64,000 nucleotides of DNA from Pseudochelatococcus contaminans (GTDB taxonomy: Bacteria > Pseudomonadota > Alphaproteobacteria > Rhizobiales > Beijerinckiaceae): NCBI RefSeq assembly GCF_014195635.1, contig NZ_JACICC010000001.1:682001-746000 (forward strand). The letters are read 5' to 3'. Positions 54,314 to 62,258 of this stretch are shown here, in pieces; the stretch's first letter is position 1; every line of letters starts with the position of its first letter. The notes below the pieces were generated by a model that worked only from the letters and a program-made list of their open reading frames with translations, did no database searches and was not told the origin of the DNA. Position numbers and translations under genes: made by a program.

Positions 54314-55216
54314 ATGGATCAACTCGACCTGTTGCGCCTCTATGTCGCCATTGCCGATCATGGCAGTCTGTCTGCTGTGGCGCGGGCGCAGGCTCTCTCT
54401 CCTTCGACGGTAACGCTTGGCCTGCAACGGCTTGAGGAGCGCGTGGGCGCGCGGCTCATCACCCGCACGACCCGACGTTTATCGTTCACACCGGAGGGGG
54501 AGCGCTTCCTGATCGATTGCAGGCGCATCCTGGGTGATCTCGATGATGTGATGACGGGGCTTGCCGACAGTGGGCAGATTGAGGGCGAAATCAGTGTCAC
54601 CGCGACGAACGATTTCGGCCGCAGCCGCCTCGTGCCGCTCATCGACGCTTTTATGCATGCTCATCCCGGTGTGCGGGTGGCGTTGATGCTTACTGATGCG
54701 GTTCTCGATCTCGCGGAGGAGGGGTACGATCTGGGCCTTCGCATCGGCGTGCTGCGCGAAACTTCGATGGTTTCCCGATTGCTGGTTCGTGACAGGCGGC
54801 GGATTTGCGCGGCTCCATCGTATTGGGAGCGTATGGGGCGGCCCGCGCACCCGCGCGATCTGGCAGCGCATAATTGTATGGCGCTTGCGCGTCCGGGTGC
54901 GCCGATGATGTCGTGGCGCTTTCAGGAAAAAGGCGCCGAATTCAGCGTGCGCATCAGTGGCGACCGCAGCACGAACGATGGCGGCGCGCTGCGCAATTGG
55001 GCCATCGGCGGAGCAGGCGTCATCAAGAAGGTCGGTCTCGATATCGAGGAAGACCTCGCCTCCGGTCGTCTCGAAGCGGTCCTCGATGCGTTTGCGATCG
55101 CCCAAACCAATCTCTATGCCGTTCATCCGCCCGGACGTCGTCCGGCGCGGCGTGTTATCGCGCTCGTCGACTATCTGGCCGAACGGCTGCAAAACCCGGC
55201 CGGCAATACCGGCTGA
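54314..55216 (+). CDS. LysR-family transcription regulator
   Basis: Regulator of 300 residues. The winged helix-turn-helix is MDQLDLLRLYVAIADHGSLSAVARAQALSPSTVTLGLQRLEERVGARLITRTTRRLSFTPEG. The effector-binding domain begins about residue 90 (GEISVTATNDFGRSRLVPLIDAFMHAHPGVRVALMLTD), with LRIGVLRETSMVSRLL and RRICAAPSYWERMGRPAHPRDLAAHNCMAL, close to the CrgA/DsdC-like branch. It is divergent from the SUMF-ABM pair and likely controls it through the palindrome between them. The effector is unknown. Confidence 0.9.
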   Translation: MDQLDLLRLYVAIADHGSLSAVARAQALSPSTVTLGLQRLEERVGARLITRTTRRLSFTPEGERFLIDCRRILGDLDDVMTGLADSGQIEGEISVTATNDFGRSRLVPLIDAFMHAHPGVRVALMLTDAVLDLAEEGYDLGLRIGVLRETSMVSRLLVRDRRRICAAPSYWERMGRPAHPRDLAAHNCMALARPGAPMMSWRFQEKGAEFSVRISGDRSTNDGGALRNWAIGGAGVIKKVGLDIEEDLASGRLEAVLDAFAIAQTNLYAVHPPGRRPARRVIALVDYLAERLQNPAGNTG

Positions 55217-55569
55217 TGGACCGGAATCCATGCTTTCGAAGTTTAAGCGTAGCAGTGATGATTGTCGTAAAATATAAAAACTCAGAAAAAACAAAATATG
55301 CAAAAATACGATATATATTTTTTGCATACAAAAATATTCATTTTTTTAAAATTGCCTCAGAGCGGCAAAATATCATGCAAAAGCGATTGTAGTAGATCTC
55401 GCATAAATGATGCATGTGAGATCCTGCGAATAATGTCGCTATAAAATACACAAAAATTTCAGGACAAGCATTGGTGGTCTATCCGGCTGCATGCACTCGT
55501 TCGTCGTTGACTAATTTCAATAATATCTATAGAATTTATGTAATTTATTCGTTAGCAAGGAGTTGTGAC
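55217..55569. other. AT-rich intergenic region with inverted repeat
   Basis: A 353-nt AT-rich stretch without a gene. The arms TATGCAAAAA (55297-55306) and TTTTTGCATA (55319-55328) pair perfectly around a 12-nt loop. It could act as an end signal for the LysR transcript or as an operator for the downstream transporter genes. Confidence 0.55.
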
Positions 55570-56343
55570 GTGAACTGGCTCAAAACAATTGCCGCTGCCG
55601 TGGTTTTACAAGCTGCTGCGTTCATTCCCGCCCATGCCCAGACCGGCTGGGACGCCATCGAAAAGGCCGGTGTGCTGAAAATCGGAACCGAGGGAACCTA
55701 CGCGCCCTTCACGTTTCACGACCAGAGCGGCAAGCTCGTTGGCTTTGATGTTGAAATCGGTCAGGCTATTGCCCAGAAGCTGGGTCTCAAAGCCGAGTTC
55801 CTCGAAGGCAAATGGGATGGTCTGATCGCCGGGCTTGATGCAAACCGCTATAATGTCGTCATCAATCAGGTCGGTATTACGCCGGAGCGCAAGCAGAAAT
55901 ATGACTTCTCGGAGCCCTATATTGCTTCAAGAGCCTCCTTGATCGTGCGCGGCGACAACGACAGCATCAAGACATTTGAAGATCTCAAGGGCAAGAAGGC
56001 AGCACAATCCCTGACGAGCAACTACGGCAAGATAGCGCAGAATGCTGGTGCCCAGATCATCGGTACGGATGGCTTCGACCAGTCGATCGAGCTCGTTCTG
56101 ACAGGCCGTGCCGATGCCACTTTGAATGACCGCCTGTCTTTTCTTGACTTCAACAAGCAAAAGCCGGGTGCCAACGTCAAGGTCGTAGCGCAGTTTGGCA
56201 ATCCCGAATATTCCGGGATCATTCTTCGCAAGGGCCAGCCCGAGCTTCTCGCCGCTATCAACAAAGCGCTGGCGGAAATCAAGGCTGACGGCACCTACAA
56301 GGCCATTTCCGAAAAGTACTTCGGCGAAGACGTATCCAGCTAA
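55570..56343 (+). CDS. Amino-acid (cystine-type) ABC transporter, substrate-binding protein
   Basis: Family 3 periplasmic binding protein of 257 residues. The GTG start at 55570 follows AAGGAG at good spacing; the open frame upstream is AT-rich and not protein-like. The signal peptide is VVLQAAAFIPAHA|QTGWD. The mature part begins AIEKAGVLKIGTEGTYAPFTFHDQSGKLVGFDVEIGQAIAQKLG, and IVRGDNDSIKTFEDLKGKKAAQSLTSNYGKIAQNAGA resembles FliY/TcyJ cystine-binding proteins. Two hairpins lie between it and the permease gene. Its ligand is probably cystine or a related polar amino acid. Confidence 0.88.
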   Translation: MNWLKTIAAAVVLQAAAFIPAHAQTGWDAIEKAGVLKIGTEGTYAPFTFHDQSGKLVGFDVEIGQAIAQKLGLKAEFLEGKWDGLIAGLDANRYNVVINQVGITPERKQKYDFSEPYIASRASLIVRGDNDSIKTFEDLKGKKAAQSLTSNYGKIAQNAGAQIIGTDGFDQSIELVLTGRADATLNDRLSFLDFNKQKPGANVKVVAQFGNPEYSGIILRKGQPELLAAINKALAEIKADGTYKAISEKYFGEDVSS

Positions 56344-56349
56344 AGCATT

Positions 56350-56377
56350 GCCCATCGGCTGAAAGCATCCGATGGGC
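56350..56377 (+). terminator. Hairpin after the binding-protein gene
   Basis: GCCCATCGG (56350-56358) pairs with CCGATGGGC (56369-56377), followed by AAAAAT. It may stabilise the upstream message so that the binding protein is made in excess. Confidence 0.6.
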
Positions 56378-56488
56378 AAAAATGCACTTAACGACAGAAA
56401 AACGGGCTGTTTTTCTTCAGAAACGTGGAGAAGCCCCGCACCTTTCCTCTCTGCGTATCTCCATTGTCCAGCTTGAATTCGCGTTTTC

Positions 56489-56517
56489 AGGGCGAGCGGT
56501 TCCCGCCCGCCCTTTTT
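56489..56517 (+). terminator. Intrinsic terminator before the permease gene
   Basis: AGGGCG-A-GCGG (56489-56499), loop TTC, CCGC-C-CGCCCT (56503-56513), then TTTTT. This is a strong Rho-independent terminator lying inside what would otherwise be a single transporter operon. Confidence 0.75.
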
Positions 56518-56587
56518 GCGTCGACAAGGCCGCATCCGTGCGTTCGGTGAACGATGCCGGACATCCCCTTCCACTATCAAAGCATGA

Positions 56588-57277
56588 GTGACACCCGTGC
56601 CACACTGGCTCCAACTGATGCTGGATTCGCTGCCCGCGCTGCTTTGGGCAGGTCTCAAGTTCACCATTCCCCTGACGCTGCTGGCGTTCACCTTCGGCCT
56701 TCTTTTGGGCCTGGTCACAGCCTTGCTGCGTCTTTTCGCACCGCGGCCTTTGGCTGCGATTGCAGGTGTTTACGTATGGGTGATCCGTGGAACACCACTG
56801 CTCGTGCAGCTCTTCGTGATATTCTACGGCCTGCCGAGCATTGGCGTTCTGCTCGACGCTTTCCCGGCGGCGCTGATCGGCTTCACGCTCAATATCGGCG
56901 CGTATACGTCAGAGATCATTCGCGCGGCGATCTCCTCCGTTCCGAGAGGGCAGTGGGAGGCATCTTACTCCATCGGCATGTCGTGGTCGCAAACGGTCAC
57001 GCGCACCATTCTGCCGCAGGCTGCGCGGGTGGCCGTGCCGCCATTGTCCAACACGTTCATCTCGCTGGTGAAGGATACGTCGCTTGCCGCGGCGATCACG
57101 CTGCCTGAACTTTTCCAGACGGCGCAGCGAATAGTGGCGACAACCTATGAGCCGCTCATTCTCTACATTCTGGCCGCGCTCGTCTATCTGGCGCTGAGTT
57201 CGGTGCTGACGGTGTTGCAGGCGCGGCTTGAGAAGCGCTTTGCAAGATATGGCGGGTTCCTGGAGGCAAGCAAATGA
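56588..57277 (+). CDS. Amino-acid ABC transporter permease (TcyL/HisM type)
   Basis: Permease of 229 residues with about five membrane spans starting LLWAGLKFTIPLTLLAFTFGLLLGL. The hallmark EAA loop is AYTSEIIRAAISSVPRGQWEASYSIGMSWSQTVTRTILPQAARVAVPPLSNTFISLVKDTSLA. GTG 56588 is the start used here; GTG 56597 is possible. It overlaps the ATPase gene by 4 nt. The sequence IRGTPLLVQLFVIFYGLPSIG is typical of polar amino-acid importers. The 244-nt gap before it contains two hairpins. Confidence 0.92.
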   Translation: MTPVPHWLQLMLDSLPALLWAGLKFTIPLTLLAFTFGLLLGLVTALLRLFAPRPLAAIAGVYVWVIRGTPLLVQLFVIFYGLPSIGVLLDAFPAALIGFTLNIGAYTSEIIRAAISSVPRGQWEASYSIGMSWSQTVTRTILPQAARVAVPPLSNTFISLVKDTSLAAAITLPELFQTAQRIVATTYEPLILYILAALVYLALSSVLTVLQARLEKRFARYGGFLEASK

Positions 57278-58035
57278 TCGAGCTGACTCACATCGAGAAG
57301 CGATTTGGCGATAATATCGTTCTTCGGGATATCAGTGTTCTTCTGCCCGAGAGCACCGTTACGGCGCTGGTCGGCCCCTCCGGCGGCGGCAAGAGCACGC
57401 TGCTGCGCTGTATCAACCTGCTGGAAACGCCGACCTTCGGCAAGATCCGCGTCGGCAGCGAGGAGATCGAGCTGACGCCAGACAGGAAGCTCGGCTGGAA
57501 GTCCATCCAGAGTCTGCGGCGTCAGACGGGCATGGTGTTCCAGAGCTTTCAGCTCTTCCCGCACCGAACGGCAATCGGCAATGTCATGGAAGGGCTGGTG
57601 ACGGTTCTGAAATGGCCTGCCGACAAGGCCAGAAAGCGCGCCATCGAGCTGCTCGAAAAGGTCGGCATGGCGCATAAGGCTGATGCATGGCCGGCGACCT
57701 TGTCCGGCGGGCAGCAGCAGCGGGTTGCCATCGCGAGAGCGCTTGCTCCTTCGCCGCGCGTGTTGCTGTGCGACGAGCCGACATCCGCGCTCGATCCCGA
57801 ACTGGCGGAGGAGGTCGTCGACGTTCTGAGCCAACTGGCGCGCGAAAACACGACGATGGTCATGGCGACACACGATCTTCGCCTTGCATCGCGGGTGGCG
57901 AACAAGGTGCTGTTTCTTGATGGCGGGCTGATCGTTGAAAGCGGCGAGCCGCGAGAGATATTCGCATCGCCCCAGCAGGAGAGAACCAAGAAGTTCATCG
58001 CCTCGCTCAGTGCCGCCAACAACTACAACGACTGA
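57274..58035 (+). CDS. Amino-acid ABC transporter ATPase (TcyN/GlnQ type)
   Basis: ATPase of 253 residues. Walker A is VGPSGGGKSTLLRCINLLETP, the Q-loop TGMVFQSFQLFPHRTAIGNVMEGL, signature TLSGGQQQRVAIARALAPSP, Walker B VLLCDEPTSALDPELAEEVV, and the H-loop is MATHDLRLAS. The start ATG 57274 overlaps the permease stop. It is followed by two terminators. Together with the preceding permease and binding protein it makes a complete importer. Confidence 0.94.
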   Translation: MIELTHIEKRFGDNIVLRDISVLLPESTVTALVGPSGGGKSTLLRCINLLETPTFGKIRVGSEEIELTPDRKLGWKSIQSLRRQTGMVFQSFQLFPHRTAIGNVMEGLVTVLKWPADKARKRAIELLEKVGMAHKADAWPATLSGGQQQRVAIARALAPSPRVLLCDEPTSALDPELAEEVVDVLSQLARENTTMVMATHDLRLASRVANKVLFLDGGLIVESGEPREIFASPQQERTKKFIASLSAANNYND

Positions 58036-58058
58036 ACCGCCGATATCGGCAAAAGCAT

Positions 58059-58097
58059 GCGTTCAGGCCGATCACCGGCCTGAACGCAAATGTTTTT
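58059..58097 (+). terminator. Terminator of the amino-acid transporter operon
   Basis: GCGTTCAGGCCG, loop ATCAC, CGGCCTGAACGC: twelve perfect pairs, followed by AAATGTTTTTG. Confidence 0.85.
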
Positions 58098-58114
58098 GAG
58101 TAACCTGCAATCCA

Positions 58115-58156
58115 TAAAAAAAGCTTCCCGGCCTCTCAATGAAAAGCCGGGAAGCT
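58115..58156 (-). terminator. Terminator of the SfnB-like gene
   Basis: AGCTTCCCGGC (58122-58132) pairs with GCCGGGAAGCT (58146-58156). The A-run at 58115-58121 is a T-run on the minus strand, so it ends the leftward flavoprotein gene. Confidence 0.88.
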
Positions 58157-58211
58157 GTATGTCACCACAACTTGTGTTCAAAGCTATAGAGCAGCTTGAG
58201 CGTAAGTGGCT

Positions 58212-59459
58212 TTAGAAAAAGCCCAGCGTCGGCAGCGTTGTGCCGTTGAGATCATACGCGCCCAGAAGCTGCGCCTTGTAGGCTGACGGATTGTGGGACG
58301 AAAGCGTGCGGGCGTTGCGCCAGTGGCGGTCAAGGTTCTTGCGCAATGTCGCGGCAGTCGCGCCGCCGACCTCGAACGCGGCGTTTGCGGAGCGCAAGGC
58401 GAACTCGTCGATGATGACCTTCGCCTTCGCCGCGGCCACTGATGCGTCGTGGGCCAGCCTGATGAGGGTTTCGTCGTCCGCGCCGGCATCGCGCGCTCTT
58501 GCGTAGATGTCGAATACGTCTCCCGTTGCCGCAATGATATGATCCGCCGCGAAAACCTCGCTGGCGATGCGGCCGATTGTTTGCTGCAGCAGCGGGTCGT
58601 CGGCCGCCACGGGCGCAGGCGCGAAATAGAAGTTGCGCGTGCGGCCAAGAACCAGCGCCCGCGAGTCGCGCAGCACGGCACGCAGAATGCCCGCGTTCAC
58701 TGCCGTCAGCACGATCTGGGCGATGGTGCTGGAGAAGGGTTGCACGTAAGGGCGATCGTCGCGAATGATCTCATCCGCCGCCACCCGCACGTTGTGCAAG
58801 TTGGTGGTGCCGCTGCCGGTGACCTTCTGGCCGATGCCGTCCCAATCGTCGACACGTTCCACGCCCTCGCGGTCGGCGGGGATGATGACGGACAGATCTT
58901 CCTCGCCCGGGCCAGTCGCACGCACGAGCGTCCATTCCGCATAGAGAGTGCCGGTGCTGTAGAACTTGGTGCCGTTGAGAAGAAAGCCGTCGCCATCGGG
59001 TGTGAGCAGAGTCTTTAGCCCGCCCTTGCCGCCGGTCTGCTTGCGGTCGAGTTCCGTTGTTGCAAGCGCGATGATCTCGCCCCGCAACACGGCCTCGCGC
59101 CATTTCGGATTATAGCCCGGCTCGCGGCCCGTTATGAAGCGCTCGGACACGAGCAGGTGGTTGCGGAACACGTGCGCGACACTCGAATCCGCCTCGCCGA
59201 GTTTGACAATCGCCCCGAGCGTCTCCCGCCATGACGCGCCATAGCCACCGTCCTCGACAGGAAAGCGAATCGCGCCGAATCGCGCTTCACGCAGTTTGTC
59301 CAGCACGTCCAGCGGATGGACGCGCTCACCGTCACGCGTCGCGCTGTCGGCGGCGATCTCGTCGAAAAGCGGCTGCAAGGCTGACAGGCGGGACGCCGTG
59401 GACTGGAATGATGTGTCCCGGGATATCGTTTCTCTGGCGGAGGTGAGGATGTCGGTCAT
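58212..59459 (-). CDS. Acyl-CoA-dehydrogenase-fold monooxygenase (SfnB/DszC type)
   Basis: Flavin-dependent enzyme of 415 residues with the acyl-CoA dehydrogenase fold, of the kind that oxygenates organosulfur compounds. N-terminal helices are followed by RFPVEDGGYGASWRETLGAIVKLGEADSSVAHVFRNHLLV. The beta-domain has ALATTELDRKQTGGKGGLKTLLTPDGDGFLLNGTKFYSTGTLYAEWTLV, and DDWDGIGQKVTGSGTTNLHNVRV is close to SfnB and DszC proteins. C-terminal RTLSSHNPSAYKAQLLGAYDLNG is also typical. It does not look like a true acyl-CoA dehydrogenase. It is divergent from an LLM monooxygenase. Confidence 0.85.
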   Translation of the reverse strand: MTDILTSARETISRDTSFQSTASRLSALQPLFDEIAADSATRDGERVHPLDVLDKLREARFGAIRFPVEDGGYGASWRETLGAIVKLGEADSSVAHVFRNHLLVSERFITGREPGYNPKWREAVLRGEIIALATTELDRKQTGGKGGLKTLLTPDGDGFLLNGTKFYSTGTLYAEWTLVRATGPGEEDLSVIIPADREGVERVDDWDGIGQKVTGSGTTNLHNVRVAADEIIRDDRPYVQPFSSTIAQIVLTAVNAGILRAVLRDSRALVLGRTRNFYFAPAPVAADDPLLQQTIGRIASEVFAADHIIAATGDVFDIYARARDAGADDETLIRLAHDASVAAAKAKVIIDEFALRSANAAFEVGGATAATLRKNLDRHWRNARTLSSHNPSAYKAQLLGAYDLNGTTLPTLGFF

Positions 59460-59510
59460 AAGGAAAAAGCTCCGGATGTTCGTGCTGCCGAACCATTATT
59501 CTATAAATAT

Positions 59511-59529
59511 GATATTTTAAATCAAAATA
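59511..59529. promoter_or_regulatory. Inverted repeat in the monooxygenase divergent promoter
   Basis: ATATTTT-AAATC-AAAATAT: seven-base arms in an AT-rich stretch between the two divergent flavoprotein genes. It may be a shared operator, but AT richness makes chance possible. Confidence 0.4.
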
Positions 59530-59609
59530 TGTTGTACACAACCCCATAAAGGTGGCTAAATCCGGCTGAACCGGCATCTCGCCGGGGCGGCAGGCAAGGG
59601 GCGGACGAC

Positions 59610-60944
59610 ATGAGCAATGCCAGCAAACGACAACTGCATCTGGGCCTGAACGTGCTGGCGGCAGGCATGCATCCGGCTGCGTGGCAGTTTCCGGGCACCG
59701 ATCCGCTGGGTTACGTCAAGCTGTCGCAGTGGCGGCATATTGCGGAGGTTGCGGAGCGGGGAACGTTTGACGCGATCTTTCTTGCAGACGGTGTCAATAT
59801 TCCGCTCAGCCCCACGCGGCAGGTCATCGGGCCGGTCAATTCGTTCGATCCTGTGATTCTGCTGTCGGTGCTTGCCGGGCTGACAACTCACATCGGGCTC
59901 ATCCCGACCGTCTCCACCACGATTGACAATCCGTTCAGTCTCGCGCGGCGGATCGCATCGCTCGATCACCTCAGCGGTGGCCGTGCCGCGTGGAATGTGG
60001 TGACGACATGGGATGCGGCGACCAGCGAGAATTTCGGCGGCAAGCCACGCGCCGACCGGGAAGAGCGCTATGCTCAGGCGGTGGAATTCGTCGATGTCGT
60101 CCGCGCGCTGTGGGACAGTTGGGACGACGACGCTTTCGTTGCCGACCAGACGAGCGGGCAATTCACGCGCCCCGGTTCCGTCAATCCCATCGACCATCAA
60201 GGCCGCTATTTCTCCGTCAAGGGCCCGCTCAATTTACCGCGCTCGCCGCAGGGGCAGGCCGTGCTGTTTCAGGCAGGCGGTTCCGCCTGGGGGCTGGATC
60301 TGGCGGCCCGTCATGCCGATGGGGTGTTCGCGTCGCTCGGCACGCTCGATCACGCGCTCGAATTTACCGCGGACCTGCGGCGGCGGACGCAGGCATATGG
60401 CCGGCCCGCCGACGCAATACGTGTCATGCCGGGCCTGTCGTTCATCCTCGGCGGCACGGAAGCGGAAGCGCGAGAGCGGGCGCGCGTGTTGAACGATCTT
60501 GCGGGCGATCGCCGCCTCGGCGCCCTTGCGCGCCAGCTTGGCGTGGATGTTGCGGAGCTGGCGTGGGATAAGCCGCTGCCACAAGAGCTGCTCGACACGG
60601 CTGAACTGTCTCCGCATTCGCAGGGCGCGCGTGAAATCGTGCTGCGGATAGCCCGGCGCGAGTCGCTCACCGCGCGGCAAATTCTCGACCGTGTGCAGTC
60701 ATGGCATCGTCTTGTCGTCGGCAGCCCGGAGCAACTGGCCGATACCATTGACGAATGGTTTTCGGCCGGCGCGGTCGATGGCTTCAACCTGATGCCTGAC
60801 GTCGAGCCGTCCGGTCTTGAAGCATTCGTCGACCATGTTGTTCCGATCCTGCGGCGTAAGGGGATTTTCCGCCACGAATATGCGGGCTCGACACTACGCG
60901 ATCATCTCGGACTCTCCCGGCCCGCGAGTGCGCGCTCCCAATGA
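59610..60944 (+). CDS. FMN-dependent monooxygenase, LLM class (NtaA/SnaA/DszA family)
   Basis: Luciferase-like flavin monooxygenase of 444 residues, which with reduced FMN attacks a C-N or C-S bond. It opens LHLGLNVLAAGMHPAAWQFPGTDPLGYVKLSQWRHIAEVAERGTFDAIFLADGV. It continues GLIPTVSTTIDNPFSLARRIASLDHLSGGRAAWNVVTTWDAATSENFGG, the segment diagnostic for the NtaA/DszA group. PLNLPRSPQGQAVLFQAGGSAWGLDLAARHADGVFA follows. No dedicated flavin reductase is seen in the window. It precedes a sulfonate-type ABC transporter and faces an SfnB-like gene. Confidence 0.92.
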   Translation: MSNASKRQLHLGLNVLAAGMHPAAWQFPGTDPLGYVKLSQWRHIAEVAERGTFDAIFLADGVNIPLSPTRQVIGPVNSFDPVILLSVLAGLTTHIGLIPTVSTTIDNPFSLARRIASLDHLSGGRAAWNVVTTWDAATSENFGGKPRADREERYAQAVEFVDVVRALWDSWDDDAFVADQTSGQFTRPGSVNPIDHQGRYFSVKGPLNLPRSPQGQAVLFQAGGSAWGLDLAARHADGVFASLGTLDHALEFTADLRRRTQAYGRPADAIRVMPGLSFILGGTEAEARERARVLNDLAGDRRLGALARQLGVDVAELAWDKPLPQELLDTAELSPHSQGAREIVLRIARRESLTARQILDRVQSWHRLVVGSPEQLADTIDEWFSAGAVDGFNLMPDVEPSGLEAFVDHVVPILRRKGIFRHEYAGSTLRDHLGLSRPASARSQ

Positions 60945-61145
60945 GCAGTCGAGCCTCATCAAGCATGAAAGTGTCATGCATTTTAGAATCATAGTTGACA
61001 TATAGATTTTGTAGAATGATTATGTGTTCATGCTGTATTTCAGTATTCGCATCGCCCCAGTGACGTGCGGGTATGGCGTGCAAGATCGGCGTTATTGCCC
61101 CGCACGCCGCTGACCGAAGAATTGCCGACCGATGACGGAGACATC

Positions 61146-62147
61146 ATGAGTGATGCGACAATGTTGCAGCCCGCACCGACTGCGGTGCTGGCGGGATCTG
61201 GCAAGGTCGAAACGCTGACCGGCATCGCCGCCGGCCTTTCTTGGCTTGTGGCCGCGATTACAACGGTGGCGCTCGACGATATCGGTGACTGGCTGGAGAC
61301 CGAGAACTACGCCATTGCGGCGGGCCTCGCAGGCGTTCTGTTCATCGGCCTTTCCGTCTCTGGCCGTTGGTTGCCGCGTGTCGGTGCGTGGATCGCGCAT
61401 GCCGGGCCGTGGCTGCTTGTGCTGGGGCTGATCCAGATTTTATGGCAGCTTGCTTCCGCAAAATTCGGATGGCTGCCGCAGCCGTTCTTTCCGCCGGCGC
61501 AGGGCATCATCGAGGTTTATACGTTTGAATACGATGAACTTGCGACCCACTTCCTGGCGTCGTTCAAGCTGCTGGTCGTCGGATTCGGCATTGGCTCGGC
61601 AGTCGGATTTCTGATTGGTGTTTCGATTGGATGGTCGACTGCCGCCGGTTATTGGGTTCATCCCGTGCTGCGCTTCATCGGGCCGCTGCCGGCAACATCC
61701 CTGCTGCCCATCGTGTTTTTCGCTTTCCCGTCGAGCTGGAGCGCCAGCATTTTTCTGATTGCGCTCGCGGCGGGGTTTCCGGTTGCGGTGCTGACATGGT
61801 CTGGCGTGGCCAACGTCAACACTGCCTATTATGACGTCGCCCGCACCCTCGGGATGAAACCGCTCGGCCTCATTTTCAAAGTCTCCATCCCGGCGGCTTT
61901 GCCAAACGTGTTCGTCGGTCTGTTCATGGCGCTCGGCGCGGCTTTCACCGCCCTGACGGTGGCTGAACTCGTGGGCGTCAAGGCGGGGGTTGGCTTTTAC
62001 ATCCAGTGGTCGCAGGGCTGGGCCTCATACGCCAATGTCTATGCCGCGCTTATCCTGCTGGCCTTGTTGTGCTCGGGCTCCATCACGCTGCTGTTCCGCG
62101 TCCGCGACCGGCTGCTGTCCTGGCAGAAGGGGCTGGTGAAATGGTAA
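61146..62147 (+). CDS. Sulfonate/nitrate-type ABC transporter permease A
   Basis: Permease of 333 residues. The first 110 residues form an extra membrane region (GIAAGLSWLVAAITTVALDDIG, AGLAGVLFIGLSVSG, WLLVLGLIQILWQL). The BPD domain follows, with DVARTLGMKPLGLIFKVSIPAALPNVFVGLFMALGAAFTALTVAELVGVKAGVG. The segment WQLASAKFGWLPQPFFPPAQGIIEVYTFEY has a near twin in the second permease. I take ATG 61146 (MSDATMLQPAPTAVLAGSGK). It has 111 nt before the binding-protein gene. The substrate is probably an organosulfur compound, from context only. Confidence 0.88.
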   Translation: MSDATMLQPAPTAVLAGSGKVETLTGIAAGLSWLVAAITTVALDDIGDWLETENYAIAAGLAGVLFIGLSVSGRWLPRVGAWIAHAGPWLLVLGLIQILWQLASAKFGWLPQPFFPPAQGIIEVYTFEYDELATHFLASFKLLVVGFGIGSAVGFLIGVSIGWSTAAGYWVHPVLRFIGPLPATSLLPIVFFAFPSSWSASIFLIALAAGFPVAVLTWSGVANVNTAYYDVARTLGMKPLGLIFKVSIPAALPNVFVGLFMALGAAFTALTVAELVGVKAGVGFYIQWSQGWASYANVYAALILLALLCSGSITLLFRVRDRLLSWQKGLVKW

Positions 62148-62258
62148 CGCACAGCGGCCTTGGCCCGGAAATCGCAAGTATCCAACCCCTTGATAATACG
62201 AAAACTCCACGCAACGCAGCAACGCGTTTCCAAGCTTAGTCGACAGGAGAAACCAGAA

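Noticed and set aside
58212-59459. Calling the SfnB-like gene an acyl-CoA dehydrogenase of fatty-acid oxidation
   Set aside because: Sequence around DDWDGIGQKVTGSGTTNLHNVRV and the neighbourhood of an LLM monooxygenase and sulfonate-type transporter favour the SfnB/DszC monooxygenase group.
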